Under the pieces are notes generated by a model that saw only the letters and a program-made list of their open reading frames with translations, ran no database searches and was not told the origin of the DNA. The position numbers and the translations under genes are program-made. From NCBI GenBank assembly GCA_021774695.1, contig JAJFIU010000050.1:1-61190 (forward strand): a stretch of 61,190 bases of DNA, read 5' to 3'. The stretch comes from Alphaproteobacteria bacterium. GTDB lineage: Bacteria > Pseudomonadota > Alphaproteobacteria > Sphingomonadales > Kordiimonadaceae. Below are positions 18,349-27,854 of this stretch, piece by piece (position 1 is the stretch's first letter; every line of letters starts with the position of its first letter).

Positions 18349-18376
18349 TTGAAAACAAACCATGAACATTTATAGT
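18349..18376 (+). promoter_or_regulatory. uvrB promoter with embedded LexA-like box
   Basis: TTGAAA (18349-18354) and TATAGT (18371-18376) are 16 bp apart. Within the spacer, AAAC-N7-GAAC (18353-18367) matches seven of eight fixed bases of the alphaproteobacterial LexA box GAAC-N7-GAAC. The location over the promoter is where a repressor would act, and the start codon is 30 bases downstream. SOS control of uvrB is therefore likely but inferred. Confidence 0.5.
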
Positions 18377-18406
18377 GTCTGTTCCGTTTTGTAGTGAAGT
18401 TTGAAT

Positions 18407-20566
18407 ATGAAAAAGCCTGATCAGCCCGGCCCTGTTATTAACAGTTCTTTTGTGCCGCATCGGCCAGCTAGACCAGATAAGTCTGAAGGCGGCGTGCCGT
18501 TTGAAGTTGTGTCTGATTTTCAGCCATCAGGCGATCAACCCACGGCAATTGCCGAGTTAGTGGAAGGTATCAATCAGCGCGAGCAAGATCAGGTTTTGCT
18601 TGGTGTCACCGGCTCCGGCAAAACCTTCACCATGGCAAAAATTATTGAGGCCACCCAGCGCCCTGCACTGATCATGGCACCCAACAAAACACTGGCAGCC
18701 CAGCTATACGGCGAGTTTAAATCGTTTTTTCCCAATAATTCGGTCGAATACTTTGTCTCTTATTACGACTATTACCAGCCGGAAGCGTACGTGCCGCGCA
18801 CCGACACATTTGTCGAGAAAGAGGCGTCAATCAACGAGCAGATAGACCGGATGCGCCATTCGGCGACGCGGGCGATACTGGAGCGCGACGATGTTATCAT
18901 TGTGGCTTCGGTTTCCTGCATATACGGCATCGGCAGTGTTGAAACCTATACGGCGATGACCTTTAGCCTGAAAGTGGGAGAGGAAGTGGACAACCGCGAC
19001 TTGTTGCGCCGTTTGGTGGCGATGCAATATAGCCGCAATGATGCAGCATTTCAGCGCGGAACCTTTCGGGTGCGCGGCGATGTCATTGACATATTCCCCA
19101 GCCACCTGGAGGACCGCGCATGGCGGTTAATGATGTTCGGCGACGAGATTGAAGAGATCATCGAATTTGATCCATTAACAGGCGAAAAAATTCACTTACT
19201 CGAGTCGATAAAAATATATGCCAACAGCCACTATGTGACGCCGCGCCCAACGCTGGATCAGGCGGTGAAGAAAATCAAACATGAGTTGAACGGTCGCCTG
19301 AAAGAATACGAACAGGGCCACCGGCTGCTGGAATTGCAGCGGCTGGAGCAACGCACAACCTTTGATCTGGAAATGATCCAAGCAACCGGCAGCTGCGCAG
19401 GCATTGAGAATTATTCCCGCTATCTCACCGGCCGTAATCCCGGCGAACCACCACCGACATTGTTTGAATATATCCCTGAAAACGCGCTACTGTTTGTCGA
19501 TGAAAGCCATGTAAGCGTTAGTCAGGTTAGCGGCATGAGCCGCGGTGATTTCAAGCGGAAGTCTGTGCTCGCTGATTTTGGTTTCCGGTTGCCGAGTTGC
19601 GTAGATAACCGGCCATTGAAGTTTGAAGAATGGAATGCCATGCGGCCGCAGACCGTGTATGTGTCGGCCACACCCGGCGATTTTGAAATGGAGCAAACCG
19701 GCGGTGTATTCGCCGAACAGGTGATCCGCCCAACCGGCCTTGTCGATCCGCAGATTGAAATTCGCCCGGTTGAAAGCCAGGTCGATGATTTGATGCACGA
19801 GGCTCGTATCCTGGCAGCCAAGGGTCTGCGCGCGCTGGTTACAACACTGACCAAGCGCATGGCCGAGGACCTGACCGAATATCTGCACGAGAACGGCATT
19901 CGTGTACGTTATATGCATTCAGATATCGACACACTGGAGCGTATAGAGATTATTCGCGACCTGCGGCTTGGATCGTTTGATGTGCTGGTGGGCATCAACC
20001 TGCTGCGCGAAGGCCTTGATATCCCCGAGTGTGGCCTTGTGGCAATTTTGGACGCGGACAAGGAAGGTTTTTTGCGCTCTGAGCGGTCTTTGGTGCAAAC
20101 AATTGGCCGCGCTGCGCGCAATGTTGAGGGCAGGGTTATCCTGTATGCTGACCGTATTACCGGGTCAATGGACCGAGCGATTAGCGAGACCAACCGCCGC
20201 CGCGAAAAACAGGAAGCTTACAACTTAAAACACGGTATCAAACCAACCACCATTTCAAAAAATGTTGGTGATGTCATGAGCCACGTGGCATCGGGCGATC
20301 ATGTTACGGTGGATATCGGCGAGGATGCGCAGCACCGCGTGGGATCTAACCTGAAAGTGCATTTGGCGGAATTGAACAGCAAAATGCAGATCGCAGCAGA
20401 GAATTTGGAATTTGAAGAGGCGGTCCGGTTACGCGATGAAATCAGGCGGCTTGAAGCAGGCGAACTTGGCCTTGGCCTTACCCACGGCAAGCCGAAAGGC
20501 CGCGCCACTGGCGGCAAGCCGGGCACGCGCACCAGCAGAGCAAAAAGCCATAGGAAAGGCTTTTGA
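18407..20566 (+). CDS. uvrB: Excinuclease ABC subunit B
   Basis: The 719-residue protein has all UvrB landmarks: Walker A GVTGSGKT (66-73), the beta-hairpin region [23 protein letters not shown] box (FVDESHVS), VSATPGDFE, motif [14 protein letters not shown], motif [11 protein letters not shown], and a C-terminal UVR domain ([24 protein letters not shown]). The N terminus carries about 30 extra residues before the conserved [14 protein letters not shown], and the C terminus ends with a basic tail ([12 protein letters not shown]). It loads onto damaged DNA with UvrA and positions UvrC. The ATG at 18407 follows a TTG two codons earlier; the RBS is weak (GAAG). Confidence 0.97.
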   Translation: MKKPDQPGPVINSSFVPHRPARPDKSEGGVPFEVVSDFQPSGDQPTAIAELVEGINQREQDQVLLGVTGSGKTFTMAKIIEATQRPALIMAPNKTLAAQLYGEFKSFFPNNSVEYFVSYYDYYQPEAYVPRTDTFVEKEASINEQIDRMRHSATRAILERDDVIIVASVSCIYGIGSVETYTAMTFSLKVGEEVDNRDLLRRLVAMQYSRNDAAFQRGTFRVRGDVIDIFPSHLEDRAWRLMMFGDEIEEIIEFDPLTGEKIHLLESIKIYANSHYVTPRPTLDQAVKKIKHELNGRLKEYEQGHRLLELQRLEQRTTFDLEMIQATGSCAGIENYSRYLTGRNPGEPPPTLFEYIPENALLFVDESHVSVSQVSGMSRGDFKRKSVLADFGFRLPSCVDNRPLKFEEWNAMRPQTVYVSATPGDFEMEQTGGVFAEQVIRPTGLVDPQIEIRPVESQVDDLMHEARILAAKGLRALVTTLTKRMAEDLTEYLHENGIRVRYMHSDIDTLERIEIIRDLRLGSFDVLVGINLLREGLDIPECGLVAILDADKEGFLRSERSLVQTIGRAARNVEGRVILYADRITGSMDRAISETNRRREKQEAYNLKHGIKPTTISKNVGDVMSHVASGDHVTVDIGEDAQHRVGSNLKVHLAELNSKMQIAAENLEFEEAVRLRDEIRRLEAGELGLGLTHGKPKGRATGGKPGTRTSRAKSHRKGF

Positions 20567-20575
20567 GGGACAACC

Positions 20576-20935
20576 ATGAAGCGGGATGAGTTTGACGAAT
20601 ATTGCAGGAACCTGAAGTCCACCACCCATGTGGTGCAGTGGGGAGGTTCGTCTGTGTGGAAGGTGGGCGGTAAAATCTTTGCCATTTGTTCCATTTGGGG
20701 CGAAGGACGAGAAGATAAAATCAGCTTCAAATGCGCGGATATGAGCTTTCAGATTTTGTGTGAACTGCCCGGTGTTATTCCAGCACCCTATCTGGCGCGC
20801 GGAAAATGGGTGCAGGTAACGTCGGGAGAGACACTGTCAGACGATGATATCAAAAGCTACATCGAGGAAGCCCATGCTATTATCGCTGCTAAATTAACCA
20901 AAAAATTACGGGCGGAACTGGGTTTGGTGCACTGA
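20576..20935 (+). CDS. MmcQ/YjbR-family DNA-binding-fold protein
   Basis: The 119-residue protein matches the MmcQ/YjbR family (double-wing fold): MKRDEFDEYCRNLKSTTHVVQWGG near the start, WKVGGKIFAICS, and a substrate-groove-like APYLARGKWVQV. The biochemical role of the family is not settled. It starts nine bases after uvrB with GAGGGA as RBS, so it is almost certainly in the same transcript. Confidence 0.85.
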   Translation: MKRDEFDEYCRNLKSTTHVVQWGGSSVWKVGGKIFAICSIWGEGREDKISFKCADMSFQILCELPGVIPAPYLARGKWVQVTSGETLSDDDIKSYIEEAHAIIAAKLTKKLRAELGLVH

Positions 20936-20991
20936 AATAGCCTCAAAGACCGCCTGCTATATTCAGCAAGCGTAACTAGCCAAGGTCAAGT

Positions 20992-21966
20992 TCAGTCCGG
21001 TACGGAAGTTGGGGCGGTTACTAGCTGCTCTTTGAGGCCAATTTCTACCTGTTGAGCAAGGGCAGCATATTTGCCATCTATATCAACATTTTCTGCCATT
21101 TTTTTTAAATATCCCGCTATGAACTCCAGCGGTACCGTGGCGATAAAATAATATTTCCCGCTTATTTTAATCTCTAAATTCTCATGGTTGCGAACGGAGT
21201 TTGCCAGAAGCTCATAGTCCAACTCTATGCCTATATCCTCTCGGAATTTGCAGGACAAAGGATCACAACCAGCATAGTAGCGGCTAAGCCGATGTACTGT
21301 TAGCAGCTTTCCACCACGGACCGTAGCGCGTGAATAATTTCGCCAAATGCCATTTCGCGTTGCAAAGGTTTCCGGACTGACATTGATATACTTCACACTT
21401 TCCGAGTTGAGTTCGGTGGTTCCGACTTCACGGGAAACCCGTAGACGGATTGTCAGTTTTTGCTCGTCGGGGAAGTAAAAGGCGCGAAATCGAAAATCGG
21501 TATCTTCGCGGATTTTGAAAATTGAAAACGGATTTGGATACCTAGATGACACGATCTCGAAGTGTGCTTCAAAATCGTCTTTTGAAACGCTCGTTTCTTC
21601 ATATATTTCCTGTATTACCGCCAGTCGTTTCAGGTTTTTTTTATTCTTCTTGGCTCTAGCTTTGGTTTCTGCCCTAAGGCGCTTTGCTTCCGTCTTTGCA
21701 CGTTTTTTTTCTGCCCTGACCCTTGCCCTTTTGGCCTTTTTTTCAGCAACTATTCTCTTTTTTTCGACGCTTTTTCGAGCTTTTTCAGCTTTTTTTGCCG
21801 CCCGCAGCGCATTCCTGTGCAGTTTTTTGTCTGCTTTTGACAAAACTTTGGTATCAACCGCGACCAGTTCTGTGATCGTCATTTCGGAAAATGGGTTTGC
21901 ACCGTCATCAGCTAGTGCAGGCACGACGAGCAGAAAAGACAGGCAAATTATGATGATAGCGCGCAT
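20992..21966 (-). CDS. Exported protein with a long Lys/Arg/Ala-rich helix
   Basis: The 324-residue product from ATG 21966 has a signal peptide (MRAIIIICLSFLLVVPALA) and GGGAGGG upstream. Residues ~45-115 are a highly charged Lys/Arg/Ala/Glu segment (for example KKAEKARKSVEKKRIVAEKK) likely to form a single alpha helix or coiled coil. The C-terminal ~200 residues look globular and beta-rich, with two Cys (YYAGCDPLSCKF) that could pair in the periplasm. I do not recognise a family. Such a positively charged helix could contact peptidoglycan, LPS or nucleic acid, but that is speculation. Confidence 0.6.
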   Translation of the reverse strand: MRAIIIICLSFLLVVPALADDGANPFSEMTITELVAVDTKVLSKADKKLHRNALRAAKKAEKARKSVEKKRIVAEKKAKRARVRAEKKRAKTEAKRLRAETKARAKKNKKNLKRLAVIQEIYEETSVSKDDFEAHFEIVSSRYPNPFSIFKIREDTDFRFRAFYFPDEQKLTIRLRVSREVGTTELNSESVKYINVSPETFATRNGIWRNYSRATVRGGKLLTVHRLSRYYAGCDPLSCKFREDIGIELDYELLANSVRNHENLEIKISGKYYFIATVPLEFIAGYLKKMAENVDIDGKYAALAQQVEIGLKEQLVTAPTSVPD

Positions 21967-22051
21967 GATTATGCCCTCCCCCAAGGTTGCGTAGAATCGA
22001 CATCTTATCAAGAACAAAACAGGAACTCAATATTATTGTTTTCGTGACGGT

Positions 22052-22552
22052 TTAACTGTCCACCAATTTGCTGCGGCGTTCCATCAGCACGACGTTTTTC
22101 CAAGCCCCATGCAGGGCAGCGATCTTTTCGCGCACGCCGACAATGCGAAAGCCGCATTTCTCATGCAGGGATACCGACAGAGTGTTTTCCTCAAAAATAC
22201 CCGCTTGCAAGGTCCATAAACCGAGGGTTTCTGATGTTGTGATCAAGCCAGATAATAGAATTTTTCCAGCGCCGCGGCCCCGCGCATGTGCGCCCACATA
22301 CAAGCTAACTTCACCGACGCCAGCATATGCCGACCGACTGGATACCGGCCACAAGGCCGCCCAGCCCATAATACCGGCTACTCCGGTGTCTTCCAGCACT
22401 AACGTTGAACCCGGTATGCTGCCGATCTCCCAATTTTTTTGTGATTTGGGTTGGGTCTCAAAGGTTGCAAGACCAGTTGCGATACCCTCCGCGTAGATCC
22501 GCTCAACATCGGCCCAGTCGTTGCTGGAATAGGGTCGAATTTTCATCATCAT
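22052..22552 (-). CDS. GNAT-family N-acetyltransferase
   Basis: The 166-residue protein is of the phosphinothricin-acetyltransferase type: MKIRPYSSNDWADVERIYAEGI at the N terminus, TFETQP, GWAALWPVSSRSAYAGVGEVSLYV and the acetyl-CoA loop ARGRGAGKILL. It acetylates an amino group, possibly of a toxic amino-acid analogue; the real substrate is unknown. Three consecutive ATGs (22552, 22549, 22546) compete as start and none has a clear RBS; the first is listed. A longer open frame to 22603 lacks family-like sequence. Confidence 0.8.
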   Translation of the reverse strand: MMMKIRPYSSNDWADVERIYAEGIATGLATFETQPKSQKNWEIGSIPGSTLVLEDTGVAGIMGWAALWPVSSRSAYAGVGEVSLYVGAHARGRGAGKILLSGLITTSETLGLWTLQAGIFEENTLSVSLHEKCGFRIVGVREKIAALHGAWKNVVLMERRSKLVDS

Positions 22553-22737
22553 CCATTCTGTTGCTACATCGGTGGGTCGCACTGGTGAACAAGTTAAGAG
22601 CATTACCTGATACAGCTTTTGTTCAATCGCGTTATTGATGCATTGATGCCATACAATAATATTGTTGGAAAGATGCGTTGTCTGCGGGCATTGTGCCGAC
22701 GAATATTTTGATTACGTAAAAAATTAGGAACAAGATC

Positions 22738-23160
22738 ATGTCAAACGCATTGATGGGGCCCGTGCTGGCTCAAGTTGGATTAACCCTGGTTACCTTGCTT
22801 ATTTTATATGTGCGCCGGGTGCCTGCGATGGTTGCTGCCAAGCCGACAAATGAAGTTATGCAGGATAAAAAGTCTTTGCAGGTGCTGCCTGCGCCGGCGC
22901 GGTTCGCCGCCGAAAATTATAATCATCAGTTTGAGGCACCGGTGTTGTTTTATGTGTTGTGCATTGGAGCAATGATTGCGGGCCTTGCAAGCGATATGAG
23001 TGTGGCGCTGGCTTGGGTCTTCGTGGGACTGCGGGTTATACACACAGCTATTCATGTCACTTACAATCGGGTTATGCATCGTTTTACGGTATTTGTTATC
23101 AGTTCAATTGTATTGATTGCGCTTTATGGTGTGGTAGCGATGCAATATTGGGGCGAATAG
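22738..23160 (+). CDS. MAPEG-family membrane protein
   Basis: The 140-residue protein has four predicted transmembrane helices and the MAPEG pattern, including FAAENYNHQFEAPVLFYVLC after helix 1 and FVGLRVIHTAIHVTYNRVMHRF before helix 4. MAPEG members include glutathione-dependent transferases and peroxidases; activity in bacterial members is mostly untested. AGGAACAAGATC precedes the ATG. It lies alone, followed on the same strand by the flavin-reductase-like gene. Confidence 0.8.
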   Translation: MSNALMGPVLAQVGLTLVTLLILYVRRVPAMVAAKPTNEVMQDKKSLQVLPAPARFAAENYNHQFEAPVLFYVLCIGAMIAGLASDMSVALAWVFVGLRVIHTAIHVTYNRVMHRFTVFVISSIVLIALYGVVAMQYWGE

Positions 23161-23302
23161 GCACCTGCGCATAAGCTCAGGCATCCTGCTGCGTTACATT
23201 TTATTGGCCGAATGCCGGTTTTGATGAGTGACTAAGGCGCGGCCATGTGACATTGTTGGCCAAACTGTATAGCGAAATCAAACCGCTAAAGGGAAAAAGC
23301 TA

Positions 23303-23845
23303 ATGGCTGATTTTATGGACCACATCAGCGACAAGCACGCGGCCTTCATTGCCGAGCAGTCGATGTTTTTCACTGCAAGTGCGTGCGCAACGGGCCGTAT
23401 AAACCTTAGCCCGAAAGGCAACGACAGCTTTCGTGTGTTCTCACCCAAATTGGTTGGATATCTGGATTTTGGCGGCAGCGGCAACGAAACGGCAGCGCAC
23501 ATCAAAAACGATGGTCGCGTGACGATTATGTTCAACAGTTTCAGCCGGAACCCCTTAATTTACCGTATATACGGGAAGGGCCGGGTAATTCGGCCCCAAC
23601 ACGCCGATTACGACGAATATATCGCTCATTTTCCGCAAGATGCTATCTCGCGGCAGATTATCTTGGTCGATGTGGAAAGCACGCAAGGCAGTTGTGGTTA
23701 CGGTGTACCCATGGCCGAAAATATGGTTGACCGAGACACCCTTAAAAAATGGGCCGATAACAAAGGCGAAGAAAAAGTTAAGCAGTATCAGCAGGATAAC
23801 AATCGTGTGTCGATCGATGGTTTTGATACGGGGCTTAACGACTAG
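23303..23845 (+). CDS. Pyridoxamine 5'-phosphate oxidase family protein
   Basis: The 180-residue protein has the split-barrel start FMDHISDKHAAFIAEQSMFFTASAC, followed by GRINLSPKG, YLDFGGSGNETAAHIKNDGRVTIMF and RIYGKGRVI, matching the large pyridoxamine-phosphate-oxidase-like group that binds FMN or F420. No sequence feature shows it is the true PNPOx of vitamin B6 synthesis. Its last four bases overlap tail to tail with the diguanylate cyclase gene on the other strand. Confidence 0.8.
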   Translation: MADFMDHISDKHAAFIAEQSMFFTASACATGRINLSPKGNDSFRVFSPKLVGYLDFGGSGNETAAHIKNDGRVTIMFNSFSRNPLIYRIYGKGRVIRPQHADYDEYIAHFPQDAISRQIILVDVESTQGSCGYGVPMAENMVDRDTLKKWADNKGEEKVKQYQQDNNRVSIDGFDTGLND

Positions 23846-24906
23846 GCATTGCCACCCGCAATTTGTTCGCCAATTATGCTGCGGGCAGGATTTTTTTCGC
23901 TGGACATTGCATGGTTACGCCCGGCATCCTTGGCTTGGTACAAAGCGATATCAGCGCGGTTCAAAGCCGGGTTAAAAGAGGCCTCATGGGAGTGTATTGA
24001 TGATACTCCAATACTGGCTGTAACTGATAACGATTGGCCCTCAACCTCGATCACCGAGTTTTCTAGCGTCTCGAGTAGACGGCTGCATGTCAGTAATGCG
24101 TTGTCTGGGCAGGTGTCTGGCATTACTATGATAAATTCTTCACCGCCCCACCGGCCCACAATATCATTGTCCCGAAGGTTTTCTTCTATCAGTTTTGCCA
24201 CAAACTTGAGCACTTGGTCTCCGGTGTCATGGCCAAAGTTGTCATTAACCATTTTGAAATGGTCGATGTCCATCAAACCAAGACTGATTGTGCTTTTGCC
24301 GTCAATGGCAAGTGACTGGATATCATCGAGTTTTTCGGTCGTGCCGCGACGATTTAAAATATTGGTTAATGGGTCATAAAGTGATGTTCTGCGCCAGCCT
24401 GCAGACACTTCGCTGCAATAGACAGAGATGGCCAGATTAATATCAAGAAATATCGCTTTTTCAATTGACTGGGATAGCCTTTGCGCCAGATTCGCGTCGC
24501 CACAAGTTTTAAAAATCAGGTTCTTCACTGCTTGAGATACGAATTGGTACCCAAACAGATAGTAGACAGGCAGAATACCGTGCTCCTGGTGCACTTGGCC
24601 GATGCGTTTGCATCTGGCTAGATAATGGGCATTGAATTCAGCCGCGAAAACCCAATCCAGCCAATGAATGCGTTGCATTGTCTTAGCTCGAGTATGGCTG
24701 ATGCCATGTTTTTGAAAAACTTGGCTCATGGCCGGATCGGCCAGAATGCTGCCGTAAAAATCCTCAAGCAACCGATCAATATGTTTTTCCAGTATAGGTC
24801 GGGCAAGCCTCAGGTCGGCAATCACTGAATTATTGATTCCAAAGGTCTTTAGCAGTTGCTTGATCTCGGCCTTGTCGGCTTCGCGGGTATGATTATAGGG
24901 TTCCAT
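23842..24906 (-). CDS. Globin-coupled diguanylate cyclase
   Basis: The 354-residue protein joins an N-terminal globin-coupled-sensor domain (about residues 20-165) to a GGDEF domain (about 175-335). The heme site is indicated by RIGQVHQEHGILPVYYLFGY, with His106 the likely proximal ligand. The cyclase has GGEEF at 254-258 and an inhibitory site RDND at 245-248, so c-di-GMP product inhibition is expected. Such proteins sense oxygen (or NO/CO) and make c-di-GMP to switch motility or attachment. The ATG at 24906 with AAGGAG in front was chosen over an upstream TTG at 24954. Confidence 0.88.
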   Translation of the reverse strand: MEPYNHTREADKAEIKQLLKTFGINNSVIADLRLARPILEKHIDRLLEDFYGSILADPAMSQVFQKHGISHTRAKTMQRIHWLDWVFAAEFNAHYLARCKRIGQVHQEHGILPVYYLFGYQFVSQAVKNLIFKTCGDANLAQRLSQSIEKAIFLDINLAISVYCSEVSAGWRRTSLYDPLTNILNRRGTTEKLDDIQSLAIDGKSTISLGLMDIDHFKMVNDNFGHDTGDQVLKFVAKLIEENLRDNDIVGRWGGEEFIIVMPDTCPDNALLTCSRLLETLENSVIEVEGQSLSVTASIGVSSIHSHEASFNPALNRADIALYQAKDAGRNHAMSSEKNPARSIIGEQIAGGNA

Positions 24907-25125
24907 CAAGCTCCTTGCAGTCTCGTCTGCCGAGACGCATACTTTCTGTTTCAAACCCCAATCTAAACTTTGCGCGATAAGTAATCACATCGACTGCATT
25001 GTTTAGCTGAAAACTACATTATATGTATTAACCGCGTGTAAATATTCAAACATTGTATTCGCGTCGGCACGGCGTATTTGAAGTTATTCGATAAATGTCG
25101 TATTTATTGCAAAGGCGAAGAGCCC

Positions 25126-25632
25126 ATGGAACAGCAGGATTTGGATAAGCTTGTGGTTATACGAGCTGGTTTGGATGGCCATCAGGCAAATATGTTGAAG
25201 CTTAATCTGGAGGGGCAGGGTGTTCCCGCTTTTCTCGCTAACGAAAACACTGGTTCGCTAAATTTCGTCAGTCATACAGACCTTTTTGTCCGTGCGAAAG
25301 ACTGGGCGGCCGCGGAAAAATTACTATCCAAAATAGATACCTTTCCACGCCCGCCTCGCAAGTTTGACGCGGATGGAGACGATATTGGCTGTACTCACTG
25401 CGGCTCCAGCCGGGTTACGCCGTTTGTTGGAAACGTTCCCACAATGATACCGCTGGTCGGCATAAAAGCCGGTCCCGACGACGGCTGGTTTCATTGTCTG
25501 GAATGCAACAGCTATTACAGCGCCAGCCGTTCGCGCTTTTCGTCCATGCCAATCGCCCTTGGCTGGAGCGCCTTTATGGGCGCGCTGGCATTTGGGCTGG
25601 TGCTGTTTATCAACTGGTTGATATACTTATAG
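25126..25632 (+). CDS. DUF2007-like protein with zinc ribbon and C-terminal membrane anchor
   Basis: The 168-residue protein starts MEQQDLDKLVVIRAG with a DUF2007-like (putative signal-transducing) domain: GHQANMLKLNLEGQGVPAFL and DLFVRAKDWAAAEKLL. A CTHC...CLEC zinc-ribbon-like element spans about residues 86-126 and a transmembrane helix (LGWSAFMGALAFGLVLFINWL) ends the protein. Function is unknown. ATG 25126 follows AAGGCGAAG; an upstream open frame to 25078 starts with TTG and lacks family sequence. The 3' ends of this gene and iorB overlap by six bases. Confidence 0.7.
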   Translation: MEQQDLDKLVVIRAGLDGHQANMLKLNLEGQGVPAFLANENTGSLNFVSHTDLFVRAKDWAAAEKLLSKIDTFPRPPRKFDADGDDIGCTHCGSSRVTPFVGNVPTMIPLVGIKAGPDDGWFHCLECNSYYSASRSRFSSMPIALGWSAFMGALAFGLVLFINWLIYL

Positions 25633-27813
25633 GTTTTCACTTATTGGCAATTTACGAACTCGTTTTCCGCTGGCGGCAAAAATCGCGTTAGTTAGTGCCG
25701 GAATTAGTGGCGGCAAAGAGATTTCTCCGGTTCCGCGTGGGTCCGTATCACCGAAATCCATAATATGTATGTCCACAACAGCCGGCGCTTCGTCGATCCG
25801 CATTTTGAGGTAACTGTCAAAGTTGTTGGTTGTGGGCACACCGTTTTCAAAAACGAAGTTGCCGTATTTCGCCGTACAAAGCCCGTCCATAATGCCGCTC
25901 TCTACTTGGGCGCGAACACCAAGCGGATTGACGGCCAACCCGCAATCTATGGCTGAGGTTACTTTGTGAACTCGGTAGTTATTGTCGCCAATCATTTCCA
26001 AGTCAACTACATGGGCGCAGGCACTGACGAATGTATAGTGAACAGCTATTCCCTGACCCCAACCAGTAGGCATTTTCTTGCCGTATCCGGCTTCAGTGGC
26101 CACTTTTTCAAGTAAAGCAGCATGGCGGCGAAAATCGATGTCCATGTTTGGCCAGTTTGGGGCCTTGACGGTCCCGGTTTTATTATAAAGTGCCACCAGA
26201 AACTCTAGCGGATCGCGTCCCGCGGCATGTGCTGCTTCGTTCAGAGCACTTTGAACTACCCACGCACCTGAATTGTGTGATGGGCCGCGCCAAGCGCCGT
26301 GGCTGATATGGTTGGGAACTTTGGCGAACTCTCCGAGTGTATTTTCTAGCGTATGGGCTGGAAAATCACGGGCAACCCAGTCGCGGCCTGTATCCAGGGC
26401 GGTTTTAATGTGCCAACCCGACAAGTCGCCTTTGCTATCGATTGCTGCACGTACACGGTATGCACCCATATGGTTGGGGTAATCCTGCTCCATTTCGTCT
26501 TCGCGTGACCAAGTCACTTTAACTGGTGCTTTCATCCGTTTGGATAGAACCACGGCTTCCGCGACGAAATCCTGGACATATTTGCGGCCAAACCCAGTAC
26601 CCATACGGTAAAAGTGCCCTGTGACCTTGGCAGCATCAATGCCAGCGAACTTTTTGGCTATGTTGGCGGGTGCTGCCATGGTCTGATGCCCCACCCAGAT
26701 TTCTGCACTGTCTGTTTTGACATCAGCAATACAGTTGTGTGGCTCGATACAAGCGTGAGCCCAAGAGGGGTGAGTATAAGTGACATCAATAGTTTGGCTG
26801 GCGGCCTTGAATGCGGTCTCAATGTCGCCGCGCTTTTGCACCTGCTTGAATTCGCCGTCTTTGAGCAAGGCGTTGCATTTCTTCAGAATAAGATCTGTGC
26901 TGTCATCCTTCGAAATGTCGCCATTCCATTTAATTTCAAGCGCATCTGCGGCTTGTCTTGCCTGCCAGTAGGTGTCTGCCACGACCGCGACGCCGTCTGC
27001 GATCACTCGGAATGTCTGATCATCTTCCAGAAACTGGTCCATTTTGACGACCGCACGAACACCGGGCATCATCTCTATCTTGGTGCTGTCGTATGAAACG
27101 ATCGTACCGTTTAGGTGCGGACAGCGACGTATGGCAGCATGGAGCATGCCGGGCACACTGACATCGGAAGCGAAAACTGGTTTCCCCGTAACGATGTCAC
27201 GAGCCGCGACATTTTTGGCGTCTTTACCAACAACCCGGAAACTACTTATTGATTTAGGCTGGGCCGCTTTTTTGTCGACGGTTACAGTTTGGGCTAGCTC
27301 GGCTAATTCGCCGAAACTGATTTTTTCGTTCGCTTTTTGGTCGATTACAAAGCCGCCGGCTGTGGAAAGTCGGGTAGCCGGTACGCCCCATTTTTGAGAC
27401 GCTGCTTCGATAAATAAGGCGCGGACATAGGCGCTTGTTTTTCTAAGAGCGGGCCAGAGGTCCATCGTCGAGTGGCTTCCCCCCGCACCTTGTACAAGCT
27501 CACCATCTTGAGCGATACCGTCATCGTTAATTACGCCAACAAATGGCAAAAACTCAACACTGACGGCACTGAGATCAAGGTCTAGTTCTTCGGCGATGAT
27601 CTGCGCGGCGGTTGTCATCATTCCTTGGCCCATATCAGGTGTTGGTACACATAAAACAGGGAGTCCGTCCTCGCCGAAACGCATACAGGTGCCAATACCG
27701 CTGTGGGATGATTGTTCAGCGGCGAGTAGTGCAGGCGTGTTGGAAACCACAACGGCAAATCCGGCAAACGCCGTACTTGATTTAATAAAATTGCGACGGG
27801 AAAGTTCTGTCAT
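25627..27813 (-). CDS. iorB: Molybdenum hydroxylase large subunit (IorB-like)
   Basis: The 728-residue protein starts with a twin-arginine signal (SRRNFIKSSTAFAGFAVVV), so the assembled enzyme is exported folded. It belongs to the xanthine dehydrogenase family of molybdopterin-cytosine-dinucleotide subunits: PDMGQGMMTTAAQIIAEEL, ASDVSVPGMLHAAIRRCP, FYRMGTGFGRKYVQDF, GAWRGPSHNSGAWV, and DPRGTGEISLPP carrying the catalytic Glu. Isoquinoline-1-oxidoreductase and aldehyde-oxidising relatives share this two-subunit form; the substrate cannot be fixed. It is 41 bases downstream of the iron-sulfur subunit gene. Confidence 0.85.
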   Translation of the reverse strand: MTELSRRNFIKSSTAFAGFAVVVSNTPALLAAEQSSHSGIGTCMRFGEDGLPVLCVPTPDMGQGMMTTAAQIIAEELDLDLSAVSVEFLPFVGVINDDGIAQDGELVQGAGGSHSTMDLWPALRKTSAYVRALFIEAASQKWGVPATRLSTAGGFVIDQKANEKISFGELAELAQTVTVDKKAAQPKSISSFRVVGKDAKNVAARDIVTGKPVFASDVSVPGMLHAAIRRCPHLNGTIVSYDSTKIEMMPGVRAVVKMDQFLEDDQTFRVIADGVAVVADTYWQARQAADALEIKWNGDISKDDSTDLILKKCNALLKDGEFKQVQKRGDIETAFKAASQTIDVTYTHPSWAHACIEPHNCIADVKTDSAEIWVGHQTMAAPANIAKKFAGIDAAKVTGHFYRMGTGFGRKYVQDFVAEAVVLSKRMKAPVKVTWSREDEMEQDYPNHMGAYRVRAAIDSKGDLSGWHIKTALDTGRDWVARDFPAHTLENTLGEFAKVPNHISHGAWRGPSHNSGAWVVQSALNEAAHAAGRDPLEFLVALYNKTGTVKAPNWPNMDIDFRRHAALLEKVATEAGYGKKMPTGWGQGIAVHYTFVSACAHVVDLEMIGDNNYRVHKVTSAIDCGLAVNPLGVRAQVESGIMDGLCTAKYGNFVFENGVPTTNNFDSYLKMRIDEAPAVVDIHIMDFGDTDPRGTGEISLPPLIPALTNAIFAASGKRVRKLPISENL

Positions 27814-27854
27814 GTCAGACCCTTAGAATAGCTGGTTGAAATTTCATTGGGTGA

